Shown: positions 43,699 through 53,322 of the stretch, piece by piece | Position numbering within the stretch: position 1 is the first letter of the stretch | Layout of the letters: each line of letters begins with the position of its first letter | NCBI RefSeq assembly: GCF_036802865.1 | Contig: NZ_DAIRVK010000002.1 | Coordinates: forward strand, 558,001-622,000 | From: Sulfurospirillum sp036802865 | GTDB lineage: Bacteria > Campylobacterota > Campylobacteria > Campylobacterales > Sulfurospirillaceae | Direction: 5' to 3' | Length of the DNA stretch: 64,000 nt | Position numbers and translations under genes: made by a program | The notes under the pieces: generated by a model | The model's input: only the letters and a program-made list of their open reading frames with translations | Databases searched by the model: none | What the model was told of the DNA's origin: nothing

Positions 43699-45183
43699 AT
43701 GTTTATTGAAACTCGTGGAAATGATAATGTCAAACCAAAAACAGTTCCCTTTTCCTATGCCATTTTAAATCCTAGTGCCAGTTTTGGTGGGCTTTATGTA
43801 CCAGAAAACTTACCTAAAATCGACACTACGTTTTTAGAGAAAGCGTCTAAAAAGAGTTACAAAGAGATCACACTGGATATTTTAAGACTTTTTAACATTG
43901 ACATCGAAGAAGACGTCATGCAAAAAGCTGTCGCACTTTATGATAAATTTGATGATGCCAATGAGCCTACACCATTGGCTCAAATCGAAAATGATTTATT
44001 TGTCAACGAACTCTACCATGGACCAACACGTGCCTTTAAAGACATGGCATTGCAACCTTTTGGCTATATTCTTTCTCATCTTGCGCAAAAACTAGACGAA
44101 CAATACCTTATATTAGCGGCGACCAGTGGCGACACTGGCCCAGCAACACTCGACACTTTTGCCAATAAACCCAATATCAAAGTCGTGTGCCTCTATCCTG
44201 ATGGTGGAACCAGCGATGTGCAACGTCTTCAAATGACAACGCAAAAAAGTCCAAATCTTAAAATTATCGGTATTCATGGAAATTTTGATGACGCTCAAAA
44301 TGCACTCAAAAACCTACTTGCCTCTCCTAGTTTTAAAGAATCACTCAGTGCCAAAAATATTAAGCTCAGCGCTGCAAACTCAGTCAATTTTGGACGTATT
44401 ATTTTCCAAATTATTTACCATATTTATGCCTATGTGGCATTACTAAAACAGAAAAAAGTCGAACTTGGAAAGCCGTTTTATACCATCATTCCTAGTGGTA
44501 ACTTTGGTAATGCTTTGGGTGCTTATTACGCGAAAAAAATGGGTCTCCCGATTGAAAAAATTCTCATTGCCTCGAACATCAATAACATCTTAACAGACCT
44601 TATTACGACAGGTATTTATGACCTGCGCAATCGAAGTTTGCTTCAAACAACCTCCCCTGCGATGGACATTTTGATCTCTTCCAATGTCGAGCGTGTTTTG
44701 TTCGACAAATTTGGCTCATCTCGCACAAAAGAGCTTATGGAAGCACTCAAAGAGAACAAACTCTATACGCTAACACCCGATGAATTAAAATCTTTACAAG
44801 AAGATTTTGAAGCAGTTTATTGCGATGATACCTTTGGCAAAGAGCAAATTCGCCACTATGCAAGCAAAGGCTACATCATGGACCCACACACGGCGACATG
44901 CTTAAAAGCCTACCAAGAACTTAAAGCAAAACCTCTACCATGTGTTCTTTGCTCAACGGCTGAATGGACAAAATTTGCACCAACCATGCTCAGTGCCATC
45001 AATCAAAATAACCAAAAATACACTGATAAAGAAGCATTAGAGGGTATCAGTAAAACTTTAAATGTTAACATTCCAATCTGTATTAGTGAACTTTTTAATG
45101 AAGCTGTTATGCATGATAAAGTAGTTGCAAAAGATAGTATCGAAGCAGAAATCTTCGACTTTTTGAACAAGGCATGTAAATGA
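43699..45183 (+). CDS. thrC: Threonine synthase
   Basis: 494 residues, the long class seen in Campylobacterota, yeast and E. coli-like branches. Converts O-phosphohomoserine to threonine with PLP. GPTRAFKDMALQPFG holds the PLP lysine near residue 115; LAATSGDTGPATL, PSGNFGNALGAYYA and LCSTAEWTKFAP follow. TAAGGAC ribosome site. Its last codons overlap kdsB by 4 nt (ATGA). Confidence 0.96.
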   Translation: MFIETRGNDNVKPKTVPFSYAILNPSASFGGLYVPENLPKIDTTFLEKASKKSYKEITLDILRLFNIDIEEDVMQKAVALYDKFDDANEPTPLAQIENDLFVNELYHGPTRAFKDMALQPFGYILSHLAQKLDEQYLILAATSGDTGPATLDTFANKPNIKVVCLYPDGGTSDVQRLQMTTQKSPNLKIIGIHGNFDDAQNALKNLLASPSFKESLSAKNIKLSAANSVNFGRIIFQIIYHIYAYVALLKQKKVELGKPFYTIIPSGNFGNALGAYYAKKMGLPIEKILIASNINNILTDLITTGIYDLRNRSLLQTTSPAMDILISSNVERVLFDKFGSSRTKELMEALKENKLYTLTPDELKSLQEDFEAVYCDDTFGKEQIRHYASKGYIMDPHTATCLKAYQELKAKPLPCVLCSTAEWTKFAPTMLSAINQNNQKYTDKEALEGISKTLNVNIPICISELFNEAVMHDKVVAKDSIEAEIFDFLNKACK

Positions 45184-45884
45184 TTATTATCCCTGCGCGC
45201 CTTGCTTCGACGCGCTTTCCCAATAAAATTCTAGCCAATATTCATGGGCTTCCAATGGTAATAGCAACCGCTAAACGCGTACAAAATCTCGATGATGTTG
45301 CTATTGCTGCTGATACAGAAGAAGTCGTTACATTGGCAAAAGAGTATGGTTTTAAAGCAATTTTAACCTCGCAAGAACATCAAAGTGGGACAGATCGCAT
45401 TAACGAAGCAGCATCAAAACTCAATCTTTCGGAAGACGAAATTATCATCAACGTACAAGCAGATGAACCCTTTATTGAAGAAGCTGTTGTTAAAAGTGTG
45501 ATTGAGCGAGCAAAAAAAACAGATGCTATGATCACAAGCGCATGTAAGAAGATTGATCTTTTACATGTAAAAGATCCGAATCTTGTTAAAGTGATTCTTG
45601 ATGCTAATAAAAATGCTATCTATTTTTCCAGAAGTGCCATCCCCTATGATCGTGAAGGTGGATTTGAAGGATACTTTGGACATTTAGGTATTTATGCGTT
45701 TCGTAAAAAGTCTCTTGAAACGTTTTGTACCCTTCCTTACGCACCTATTGAGCATATTGAAAAATTAGAACAATTACGTGCTCTTTATCATGGTTATAAA
45801 ATTGCCATGGTTGAAGTGGAAAGCCAAAGTTTTGGGATTGATACGAAAGAGGATTTAGAGCGAGCCCTTGCTTTTTTTCGTTAA
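45180..45884 (+). CDS. kdsB: 3-deoxy-manno-octulosonate cytidylyltransferase
   Basis: 234 residues. Makes CMP-Kdo for the LPS inner core. Motifs: IIIPARLASTRFPNKIL at the N-terminus, TSQEHQSGTDRINEA, NVQADEPFI, YFSRSAIPYDR and HLGIYAFRK. Coupled to thrC by overlap. The palindrome TTTACATGTAAA lies inside (45560-45571), encoding LLHVKD. Confidence 0.96.
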   Translation: MIIIPARLASTRFPNKILANIHGLPMVIATAKRVQNLDDVAIAADTEEVVTLAKEYGFKAILTSQEHQSGTDRINEAASKLNLSEDEIIINVQADEPFIEEAVVKSVIERAKKTDAMITSACKKIDLLHVKDPNLVKVILDANKNAIYFSRSAIPYDREGGFEGYFGHLGIYAFRKKSLETFCTLPYAPIEHIEKLEQLRALYHGYKIAMVEVESQSFGIDTKEDLERALAFFR

Positions 45885-45942
45885 ATTTTCTATCACACAA
45901 ACTACCATAACACAATGAATCAATTTTAACTTAAGGATTTTT

Positions 45943-46470
45943 ATGCAAAATACACTTTCTGACGAATCAAAAAAGAGTTTAAATACTTTGATGAAAATAT
46001 GGTTTGCTATAGCAGCTAGTTTATTGTTATATCTTGTTGTCTGTTATATACTATTTATTACGGAAACATATCATCCACCCTTTTCACTTGAAGCTTTGCA
46101 AACAAATCTTTTAAGTGGACTCACACTACATGCAGGACTTTACCTAATCGCAGCAATAATCTTTATAGGCGCAGATACGCATTCAAAATATTCTTATAGA
46201 AAACTTCTCCAAGTGGCTGCAAACCAAAAATTTAAAACAAAAAATGATGAATTTAATTTTTTCAGAACAAAATATGCTTCTATCATGTTTACACATATTG
46301 CTATTTTTAATCTCATAGCTATTTTAGGGGTTATTGTATTTTTGATGACATTTGATTTTACGACATTGATGAATATGATTATTATCGCATTGTTAGGGTT
46401 TGTGCTGTTGATTCCAAGTAAAGCAAAATTTGAGTTCCCCGATATAAAAGCGTGTCCTATAAAGAAATAG
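45943..46470 (+). CDS. Four-helix membrane protein of unknown function
   Basis: 175 residues with hydrophobic segments at about 18-40, 56-76, 117-137 and 141-158. I do not recognise it. AAGGA lies before ATG 45943. Single gene; a stem-loop follows. Confidence 0.75.
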   Translation: MQNTLSDESKKSLNTLMKIWFAIAASLLLYLVVCYILFITETYHPPFSLEALQTNLLSGLTLHAGLYLIAAIIFIGADTHSKYSYRKLLQVAANQKFKTKNDEFNFFRTKYASIMFTHIAIFNLIAILGVIVFLMTFDFTTLMNMIIIALLGFVLLIPSKAKFEFPDIKACPIKK

Positions 46471-46471
46471 T

Positions 46472-46502
46472 CCAAGAAATGGGGATTCCCTCCATCTCTT
46501 GG
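46472..46502. terminator. Imperfect stem-loop between convergent genes
   Basis: CCAAGA pairs with TCTTGG, continuing with AATGGGG against CCCTCCAT with mismatches. It serves the end of the membrane-protein gene and possibly the 96-residue gene. Confidence 0.45.
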
Positions 46503-46512
46503 AATGTATAAT

Positions 46513-46803
46513 TTAAACTGCTACCTGTTCAAAACTATCATTTTCAAGATTAAAAAGATACGCTTCCATTGGATTTTCACCTACTTGAAAAATAATACGA
46601 CACGACTCAAAACCTGACTTTTTAAGCCCTTTTGTCACAACTTCCAAAATGAATGTACGTGTGCTAAACATATGTGTGGTAGTATCGCCTTCATAAGCAA
46701 ATACTTCCCCTTCAATAGGCGTAATACCCTCTTTCTTCAGATGCTTTTCAAAAACAGCTTGATCGCTCAAACCCTCAACTTCAACAATCAATACAACTTT
46801 CAT
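46513..46803 (-). CDS. Conserved hypothetical protein downstream of dsbD
   Basis: 96 residues, soluble, alpha/beta, one Cys (FESCRIIF). Pattern: MKVVLIVEVEGLSDQAVFEKHL, then GEVFAYEGDTTTHMF. The family is unknown to me. ATG directly follows the dsbD stop (no gap), so it is co-translated with dsbD. Confidence 0.75.
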   Translation of the reverse strand: MKVVLIVEVEGLSDQAVFEKHLKKEGITPIEGEVFAYEGDTTTHMFSTRTFILEVVTKGLKKSGFESCRIIFQVGENPMEAYLFNLENDSFEQVAV

Positions 46804-48555
46804 TTAAATCCCTACTTTTTCAAGATGTGCTAAAAACTCATCCGCGTTTTTAAAACCAACTAAACGTAACTCTGTTATCTCTTTACCCTCTTTGAAAAAT
46901 AAAATTGCAGGAGGTCCATAGATATTAAATGTTTTTTGAAGCACTTTATCTTCATCACTATTTTTGGTGACATCAGCTTTTAAAAGGGTCAATTTTTCAA
47001 GCTTTGCTTTCACACGTGCGTCACTAAAAGTAAACTGTTCAAACTCGACACAGTTAACACACCAATCCGCATAAAAGTCCAGCATAACAGGCTTTTGTGC
47101 ATTTTTCAACGCAAGATTGAGCTCATCTATATTTTTGATCTTGCTAAATATGGTCGATGAAGCAGAAACGTTCACGTTCTCTTTAAGCGTAAACTTCTCA
47201 AAAGGCGCAAGTGGGTTGGTTGCACCACTCAAAAAGCCTACTAAAAGAGCTACACCATACACAAGTGCCATAAACAAAAGACTTTTAAGTATTTTTTGCC
47301 ACCCTTTGGTATGCTCATGAAAAGACTCTAATGCTCCAAAATAGATGGAACTACTGATAATAAGAATTGCCCATAAAGACATACTCACGAAACTTGGAAT
47401 AATGCGTGAAAGCATCCAAATAGCAACACCTAGAAGCATGACACCGAAAAAAGATGTAATGTTTTGCATCCACATTCCAGGGCGTGGCATATAACGACCA
47501 GCAGTGGTACCAATAAGCAATAAGGGAACTCCCATACCAAGGCTCATCACAAAAAGTGCAGCTCCACCCAAAAGAGCATCACCACTTTGAGAAATATAAA
47601 TAAGTGCACCAGCAAGAGGAGCTGCAACACAAGGTCCCACAATGAGTGCAGATAAAAAGCCCATAATAGCGATTCCAAATACACCTTGTGCTTGAGCTTC
47701 GCCTGTTTTTTTATTGACACTATTTTGAATAAAAGAAGGCATTTTGATCTCATAAAAACCAAACATTGAAAGTGCTAAAAGAACAAATATCCCACTAAAG
47801 ACACCAAGGACCCACGGATTTTGCATGGAAGCTTGCAAATTTGCACCAAAAAGTGCAGCTAAAATACCTGCAATCGTGTAAGCAAGCGACATAGCAAGAA
47901 CATACACCAGTGAAAGCCAAAACCCTTTTTTTGCATTCATAGAAACACTTGGCTGAGAAACAATAATGGAAGATAAAATAGGAACCATCGGAAAAACACA
48001 CGGTGTTAATGAAAGTAAAAGACCAAAACCAAAAAAGCTCAGCAATACTAAACTTACATTGTCACTCATAAAGCGTTCTGCAATGCTCTCTTGCTCTGAG
48101 AGAGAAGAACTGCTTTGCATCATGCTTCCACCTTTGAGTTTAAACGTAAACTCTTTACTTTCAGGCTGATAACAAATACCTAGCTCTGAACAACCTTGGT
48201 AAGAAAATTTGAGTGTAAAACTTCCTTTTTTGACCTCATTTTCAAGCAAGCTTTGCGGTACAAAAAGCTCAAAAGACTTGCGTTGAGTCATAGTATCATG
48301 AAAATATTCAGCTTTTGGCTTTTCAACCATTGCTATAATATCAACTGCCTTTGGTTTCACAAGCTCCAATGTGATTTTGTCATCATAAAGATAAATCTTT
48401 TCACCTAAAACAACACTGATCATAACGCCTTGTATATTATGCGTAGCGGTAACTTGAAAAGCCTCTTCAGGCGTTAAAAGTTTTGGCTTTTCAACACCAA
48501 AAAGCAATACAGTCAGTAAAAAACACAAGGTCAAATAACGAAAAATTTGTTGCAC
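46804..48555 (-). CDS. dsbD: Thiol:disulfide interchange protein DsbD
   Basis: 583 residues. Carries electrons from cytoplasmic thioredoxin to periplasmic Dsb and cytochrome c maturation proteins. Signal peptide of about 20 residues; periplasmic alpha domain at about 25-150 with CSELGICYQPESKEF. An eight-helix core at about 165-440 contains the cysteine motifs TPCVFPMVP and VGPCVAAPLAGALIY. The C-terminal thioredoxin domain has FYADWCVNCVEFE (CVNC). Divergent from ppk2. It could serve the CPFC oxidoreductase at 16342-17202. Confidence 0.96.
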   Translation of the reverse strand: MQQIFRYLTLCFLLTVLLFGVEKPKLLTPEEAFQVTATHNIQGVMISVVLGEKIYLYDDKITLELVKPKAVDIIAMVEKPKAEYFHDTMTQRKSFELFVPQSLLENEVKKGSFTLKFSYQGCSELGICYQPESKEFTFKLKGGSMMQSSSSLSEQESIAERFMSDNVSLVLLSFFGFGLLLSLTPCVFPMVPILSSIIVSQPSVSMNAKKGFWLSLVYVLAMSLAYTIAGILAALFGANLQASMQNPWVLGVFSGIFVLLALSMFGFYEIKMPSFIQNSVNKKTGEAQAQGVFGIAIMGFLSALIVGPCVAAPLAGALIYISQSGDALLGGAALFVMSLGMGVPLLLIGTTAGRYMPRPGMWMQNITSFFGVMLLGVAIWMLSRIIPSFVSMSLWAILIISSSIYFGALESFHEHTKGWQKILKSLLFMALVYGVALLVGFLSGATNPLAPFEKFTLKENVNVSASSTIFSKIKNIDELNLALKNAQKPVMLDFYADWCVNCVEFEQFTFSDARVKAKLEKLTLLKADVTKNSDEDKVLQKTFNIYGPPAILFFKEGKEITELRLVGFKNADEFLAHLEKVGI

Positions 48556-48644
48556 AAAATCACCTTTTCCAAAATAATTATTTATTGTAGCGAAGAACTC
48601 TAAATGTTTTTTAAATTACAACGATCTTTAGGGTATTATAGTTA

Positions 48645-48650
48645 TATAAT
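48645..48650 (+). promoter_or_regulatory. -10 box (TATAAT) before ppk2
   Basis: TATAAT 22 bp before ppk2, preceded by a TA-rich extended element. Confidence 0.45.
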
Positions 48651-48671
48651 AGACAGAAGCAGGAGTGACCT

Positions 48672-49565
48672 ATGGGCAAAAAGAAAAAAGAAAAATTATT
48701 ACTGGAAAATGAAGAAGTATTGATAGACAAAGAGCCACTGCAAGAAAAAGGCGATAAAGTCCAAATATGGATTAAAAAAAGTGAACTCAAGTACGAAAAA
48801 GATTTAAAAAGACTTCAAATTGAGTTACTAAAATTTCAAAATCATGTCAAAGACAAAGGTCTTAAAGTACTCATCATCATTGAAGGTCGCGATGCAGCGG
48901 GTAAAGGTGGAACGATTAAACGTATAACGGAACACTTGAACCCAAGAGGGGCTAGAATTGTTGCGCTTTCGAAACCTTCCGATACCGAACGCTCACAATG
49001 GTACTTTCAGCGCTATGCAGAACATCTGCCCTCCGCTGGAGAGATTGTATTGTTTGATAGGTCTTGGTATAACAGAGCAGGTGTTGAGCCTGTCATGGGC
49101 TTTTGTACACAAGAAGAACATAAGGAGTTCTTACGCGAAGTTCCAAAATTTGAGACAATGCTTGTAAGTGCAGGAATTGTTCTTTTCAAATTTTACTTTT
49201 CGGTCAGCAAAGAAGAGCAAGCTAAGCGCTTTAAAGAACGTAAAACAGACCCTCTCAAACAGTTTAAACTCTCCCCAGTAGATGAAAAATCACAAGAACT
49301 TTGGGATCAATACACGGTTGCAAAATACTCCATGCTGTTAGCCTCAAACAATCCTAGCGCACCATGGACAATTGTCCTCTCTGATGATAAGAAAAAAGCG
49401 CGTCTAAATACAATAAAACATATTTTGAAAAATGTGGACTATCCGGATAAGATCAAAAAGAAACATCTGCAAACTGAGGAGAAAATTATACGAACGGCAA
49501 AGCAGGAAATAGAAATTATGGAACAGAATCTCCCCAGTGAAAATCTTTCACATCTAAACGGATAG
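48672..49565 (+). CDS. ppk2: Polyphosphate kinase 2
   Basis: 297 residues, one-domain PPK2. Uses polyphosphate to phosphorylate nucleotides (GDP or ADP) and the reverse. Walker A EGRDAAGKGGTIKR near residue 75, RGARIVALSKPSDTER, and Walker B with lid FDRSWYNRAGVEPVMGFC. The charged N-terminus (KKKKEKLLLENEEVL) is typical. AGGAG ribosome site. Confidence 0.95.
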   Translation: MGKKKKEKLLLENEEVLIDKEPLQEKGDKVQIWIKKSELKYEKDLKRLQIELLKFQNHVKDKGLKVLIIIEGRDAAGKGGTIKRITEHLNPRGARIVALSKPSDTERSQWYFQRYAEHLPSAGEIVLFDRSWYNRAGVEPVMGFCTQEEHKEFLREVPKFETMLVSAGIVLFKFYFSVSKEEQAKRFKERKTDPLKQFKLSPVDEKSQELWDQYTVAKYSMLLASNNPSAPWTIVLSDDKKKARLNTIKHILKNVDYPDKIKKKHLQTEEKIIRTAKQEIEIMEQNLPSENLSHLNG

Positions 49566-49568
49566 ATT

Positions 49569-50600
49569 TTATCGAAGATGTTTAATTAAAAGCTTTACAT
49601 AATCAGCATCCAGTCTATTTTTAGACTCATCCCTAATAAGCGATAAAGCGTTATATGTGCTGTAAGCGCCTCTGTAAGGCTTTATCGTAATCAAAGCATC
49701 AAACATATCACAGATAGCGATAATTTTAGCAAATGGGCTAATGCGTGAGCCATTCATACCATGAGGATAGCCACTTCCATCCAATCTTTCGTGATGCTCT
49801 TTAATCGCATTTAAAATAATTCGATCTTTTATACCGCTACGTTTTACAAGATTAACACTCGCTTCTGAATGTGTTTGAACCTTTTGTACTTCATCTTCAT
49901 TCAAAAAGTCAGGTTTCTTCAACAACGATTCATCCAATTCGCATTTTCCAACATCATGTAAAATGGCACTTAAAACTAATTTTTTCTGATCGCTCATATC
50001 AATACCTATCTGACTTCCAATAACCGAAGCAAAAAAAGCAACTTTGACGAAATGTGCTGCCAAAGAATCATGTTCATCTAAAAAATCATTAAACTTTGAA
50101 AGGGTAACACGTTCTTGATTCATAACAGAGACCAATTCTTCCACAACAATATCAATCGCTTCAATCGGAATATATTTATCTTCTTTATGCCGTATCCAAG
50201 CATCGAAAAGATATTTTGCATTGGTATAAATAGCTTTCAATTTTTCATTAATGACCTTTGTGCGTGATACGATTTGATAAATATCAATGCAGTTTTTAAC
50301 AGCCGCTTCAAAGCTAATGAAATCGTCACCATCTGATAATGAATAGGTCTTCGAAAGGCTCTCTTCTCGATAATGTTTATAGATGTTGTAATTTTTGTTT
50401 TCTACATAGATTTGAAGATCGCGTTTAATGAGTTTTTTGTAAATTTCATCATCAATCAGTGTGCCACTTTCAAGGAGTATCGCAAAACCATTAAACCGTT
50501 GAATATAACAGTCAAAATCTAAAAAAGTTCCACGCATAAAAAGGCTGTTATCTATTGGAGTAAATCCTTGATTTAAAAATATTTTTATTACTTTACCCAT
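49569..50600 (-). CDS. HD-GYP domain protein (cyclic di-GMP phosphodiesterase)
   Basis: 343 residues. The N-terminal about 150 residues form an uncharacterised regulatory region (begins KVIKIFLNQGFTPIDNSLF). HD-GYP domain at about 180-340: ILHDVGKCELDESLL, QTHSEASVNLV, EHHERLDGSGYPHG (HHE and GYP intact) and ICDMFDALITIKPYRGA. All metal-binding positions look present, so it should hydrolyse cyclic di-GMP. Together with two GGDEF proteins it gives the window both arms of the signalling cycle. Confidence 0.92.
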   Translation of the reverse strand: MGKVIKIFLNQGFTPIDNSLFMRGTFLDFDCYIQRFNGFAILLESGTLIDDEIYKKLIKRDLQIYVENKNYNIYKHYREESLSKTYSLSDGDDFISFEAAVKNCIDIYQIVSRTKVINEKLKAIYTNAKYLFDAWIRHKEDKYIPIEAIDIVVEELVSVMNQERVTLSKFNDFLDEHDSLAAHFVKVAFFASVIGSQIGIDMSDQKKLVLSAILHDVGKCELDESLLKKPDFLNEDEVQKVQTHSEASVNLVKRSGIKDRIILNAIKEHHERLDGSGYPHGMNGSRISPFAKIIAICDMFDALITIKPYRGAYSTYNALSLIRDESKNRLDADYVKLLIKHLR

Positions 50601-50722
50601 AATGCAACACCTTAGCCGTATATGCTTTGTATACGAATATTTTTTGATTAGGATATTTTAGCATGGAAAAGTTAAAAAATAGGATTATTTGTTTTTAGAA
50701 AGAAATTGCAAGATAGATGCTT

Positions 50723-50752
50723 ATCCTAGCCAGTATATGTACTGGCTAGGAT
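50723..50752 (-). terminator. Stem-loop after dnaK
   Basis: 13-bp perfect stem (ATCCTAGCCAGTA with TACTGGCTAGGAT) and a 4-nt loop, just past the dnaK stop. No T run follows, so it may protect or end the heat-shock transcript. Confidence 0.7.
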
Positions 50753-50762
50753 TATATGGTTA

Positions 50763-52649
50763 TTACTCTACTTCAGCGTCGATGACATCGTCATCTTTTT
50801 TAGCTTTTGGTTTTTCGCCGCCAGCAGCACCCGCTTCGCCTTGATCTTTTTTGTACATTGCTTCAGCAAGTTTATGGCTCGCTTCGCTCAAAGATTTTAC
50901 TTTTGCATCGATTTGCTCTTTGGTAGCACTCTCATTTGCAAGCACTTCTTTAAGCCCTTTAAGCTCTGCTTCGATTTTTGCTTTCTCTTCAGCACTGATC
51001 GCATCGCCCATTTCACCAAGAGATTTTTCTGTTTGGTGAGCAAGTGCATCGGCTTGATTTCTAGCATCTACCGCTTCTTTACGTTTTTTGTCTTCTTCTT
51101 TGTGAAGTTCTGCATCTTTAACCATTTTCTCGATTTCAGCATCATCAAGTCCTGAACTACCAGAGATTTTGATCTCTTGAACTTTACCAGTCGCTTTATC
51201 TTTTGCAGATACTGTTAAGATACCGTTCGCATCAATATCAAACGCAACTTCGATTTGTGGTACACCACGAGGTGCTGGTGGGATACTCTCAAGGTTAAAT
51301 TGACCGAGTGACTTGTTATCTCTTGCAAACTCACGTTCACCTTGAAGGGCATGAATGGTAACCGCTGGTTGATTATCTTCCGCTGTTGAGAACACTTGAG
51401 ATTTTTTAACAGGAATTGTTGTACCTTTCTCAATAAGTTTGGTCATAACACCGCCCAAAGTCTCAATACCAAGGCTTAAAGGTGTAACATCAAGAAGTAA
51501 GATGTCTTTTACATCGCCCTTGATAACAGCACCTTGGATCGCCGCGCCAATAGCAACAACTTCATCAGGGTTAACAGATTTGTTAAGTTCTTTTTCAAAA
51601 AAGTCTTTAACTTGTTGTTGAACTAAAGGAACACGAGTTGAACCACCAACCATAACGATCTCTTTAATCTCACCTTTTTTAAGATCAGAATCATTCACAA
51701 CTTCTTTGATTTTTTTAATCGTAAGTGCTACTAAATCTTCAATCATTGACTCAAATTTCGCACGTGTAATTTTTTTAACAAGGTGCTTAGGACCGGTTGC
51801 ATCTGCCGTGATAAATGGCAAGTTAATCTCTGTCTCGTTAGAAGAAGAAAGCTCTTTTTTAGCATTTTCAGCCGCTTCTTTCAGTCTTTGAAGTGCCATA
51901 ACATCTGATTTGAGATCAATGCCATTGTCATTTTTGAATTCTGCAACCAACCAGTCGATTAGTCTATTATCGAAGTCATCACCACCCAAGAATGCATCAC
52001 CACCGGTTGAGAGAACTTCAACAACATTATCGCCTGTTTCAAGAACGGTAACGTCAAATGTTCCACCACCCAAGTCATAAACAACGATTTTTTCAGCCTC
52101 TTTTTTATCCAAACCATAAGAGAGTGCCGCAGCCGTTGGCTCGTTGATAATACGAAGAACGTTTAAGCCAGCAATCGTACCCGCTTCTTTCGTCGCTTTT
52201 CTTTGGCTATCGTTAAAGTATGCAGGAACGGTAATAACTGCGTCAGTTACCTCTTCACCAAGGTATGCTTCTGCATCTTCTTTAAGTTTCATCAAAACTT
52301 TTGCACTGATCTCTTGTGGAGTATAGACTTTACCATCAATTTCAATCGCACATGCACCATTTCTATCTACAACCGCATACGGAAGACGTTTTTTAGCTTC
52401 ATTTGCTTTGTCTTCGTTGCTCATAAGACCCATAATTCTTTTGATAGAATAGATGGTTCTTTTTGGATTTGTGACTGCTTGACGTTTTGCAGTATCTCCT
52501 ACGAGAACTTCTTCTTTATCGGTGAATGCAACAACTGAAGGCGTTGTGTTTTTACCCTCTTTGTTTGGAATAACTTTACTCTCACCTCTCTCATACACAG
52601 AGACACATGAGTTTGTAGTTCCTAAATCGATACCAATTACTTTTCCCAT
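50763..52649 (-). CDS. dnaK: Molecular chaperone DnaK (Hsp70)
   Basis: 628 residues. Nucleotide-binding domain at about 1-385 with GIDLGTTNSCV, PAYFNDSQRKATKEAG, EPTAAALSYGL, DLGGGTFDVTVLE and VGGSTRVPLVQ. The substrate-binding domain and helical lid follow, ending in the acidic DDDVIDAEVE. Last gene of hrcA-grpE-dnaK, separated from grpE by a 110-nt structured leader. dnaJ is not in the window. Confidence 0.98.
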   Translation of the reverse strand: MGKVIGIDLGTTNSCVSVYERGESKVIPNKEGKNTTPSVVAFTDKEEVLVGDTAKRQAVTNPKRTIYSIKRIMGLMSNEDKANEAKKRLPYAVVDRNGACAIEIDGKVYTPQEISAKVLMKLKEDAEAYLGEEVTDAVITVPAYFNDSQRKATKEAGTIAGLNVLRIINEPTAAALSYGLDKKEAEKIVVYDLGGGTFDVTVLETGDNVVEVLSTGGDAFLGGDDFDNRLIDWLVAEFKNDNGIDLKSDVMALQRLKEAAENAKKELSSSNETEINLPFITADATGPKHLVKKITRAKFESMIEDLVALTIKKIKEVVNDSDLKKGEIKEIVMVGGSTRVPLVQQQVKDFFEKELNKSVNPDEVVAIGAAIQGAVIKGDVKDILLLDVTPLSLGIETLGGVMTKLIEKGTTIPVKKSQVFSTAEDNQPAVTIHALQGEREFARDNKSLGQFNLESIPPAPRGVPQIEVAFDIDANGILTVSAKDKATGKVQEIKISGSSGLDDAEIEKMVKDAELHKEEDKKRKEAVDARNQADALAHQTEKSLGEMGDAISAEEKAKIEAELKGLKEVLANESATKEQIDAKVKSLSEASHKLAEAMYKKDQGEAGAAGGEKPKAKKDDDVIDAEVE

Positions 52650-52682
52650 TTTTTATCCTTTTACTTTAATTTTTATTTTCAT

Positions 52683-52755
52683 ACGCCAACAGAGCAAAGC
52701 TCTTTTTGGCTACGTTAACCACTGGGGCACTAAAGCTAGCCGACACGTCGGCAGA
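52683..52755 (-). ncRNA. Structured leader element upstream of dnaK (copy C)
   Basis: On the minus strand: hairpin GCCGAC-GT-GTCGGC, then TAGCTTTAG, GCCCCAGTGG and TTAACGTAGC, then hairpin GCCAAAAAGAGC-TTT-GCTCT-TTGGC and GCGTAT. Same order and orientation as the thrC leader. Confidence 0.65.
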
Positions 52756-52759
52756 AACT

Positions 52760-53320
52760 TTATTTAACAATACTAACCATTGCTGGTCTTAAAATACGCT
52801 CTTTGATCTTATAACCTTTTTGGAAAACCTGCAAAATCTCACCACTACTTTTTTCTTCGCTCTCTAATTGCATAACAGCTTCATGGAAATTCGGATCAAA
52901 AGTTCCTTCAATGTCCACCAGTTCAACACCATGTTTTTCAAAAGCTTTTCTAAACTGCTCGATGGTTAGACCTAAACCTTCTTTAACCTTACCAAGAAGC
53001 TCTCCACTTTCGATTTCAGTGTTACTCCCTGCAAGAATTGCCATTTCTAAAGAGTCAATCACAGGTAAAAGATCACGGGCAAACACTTCGTGTGCATACG
53101 AAATAGCTTGCATTTTCTCTTTTTCTAAACGTCGTTTCATATTGTCAAAATCAGCATTAGCTCTTAAATATCTATCTTCAAGTTCAGCAATCTTGGATTG
53201 AAGTTCTTCAACTTCATTGGGTTGCTCACACACTTCACATTCATCATTCTCAGAACACTCTGGAACAATTTCAGCAGAAATATCAGGCATACTCTGCTCT
53301 TCTTTTACTTTATCATCCAC
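52760..53320 (-). CDS. grpE: Nucleotide exchange factor GrpE
   Basis: 186 residues. Acidic Cys-containing N-terminus (CSENDECEVCEQPNE), a long coiled coil at about 35-95 (LQSKIAELEDRYLRANADFD), and the beta-wing domain ending HEAVMQLESEEKSSG and GYKIKERILRPAMVSI. Releases ADP from DnaK. Starts 2 nt after the hrcA stop. Confidence 0.96.
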   Translation of the reverse strand: MDDKVKEEQSMPDISAEIVPECSENDECEVCEQPNEVEELQSKIAELEDRYLRANADFDNMKRRLEKEKMQAISYAHEVFARDLLPVIDSLEMAILAGSNTEIESGELLGKVKEGLGLTIEQFRKAFEKHGVELVDIEGTFDPNFHEAVMQLESEEKSSGEILQVFQKGYKIKERILRPAMVSIVK

Positions 53321-53322
53321 AT

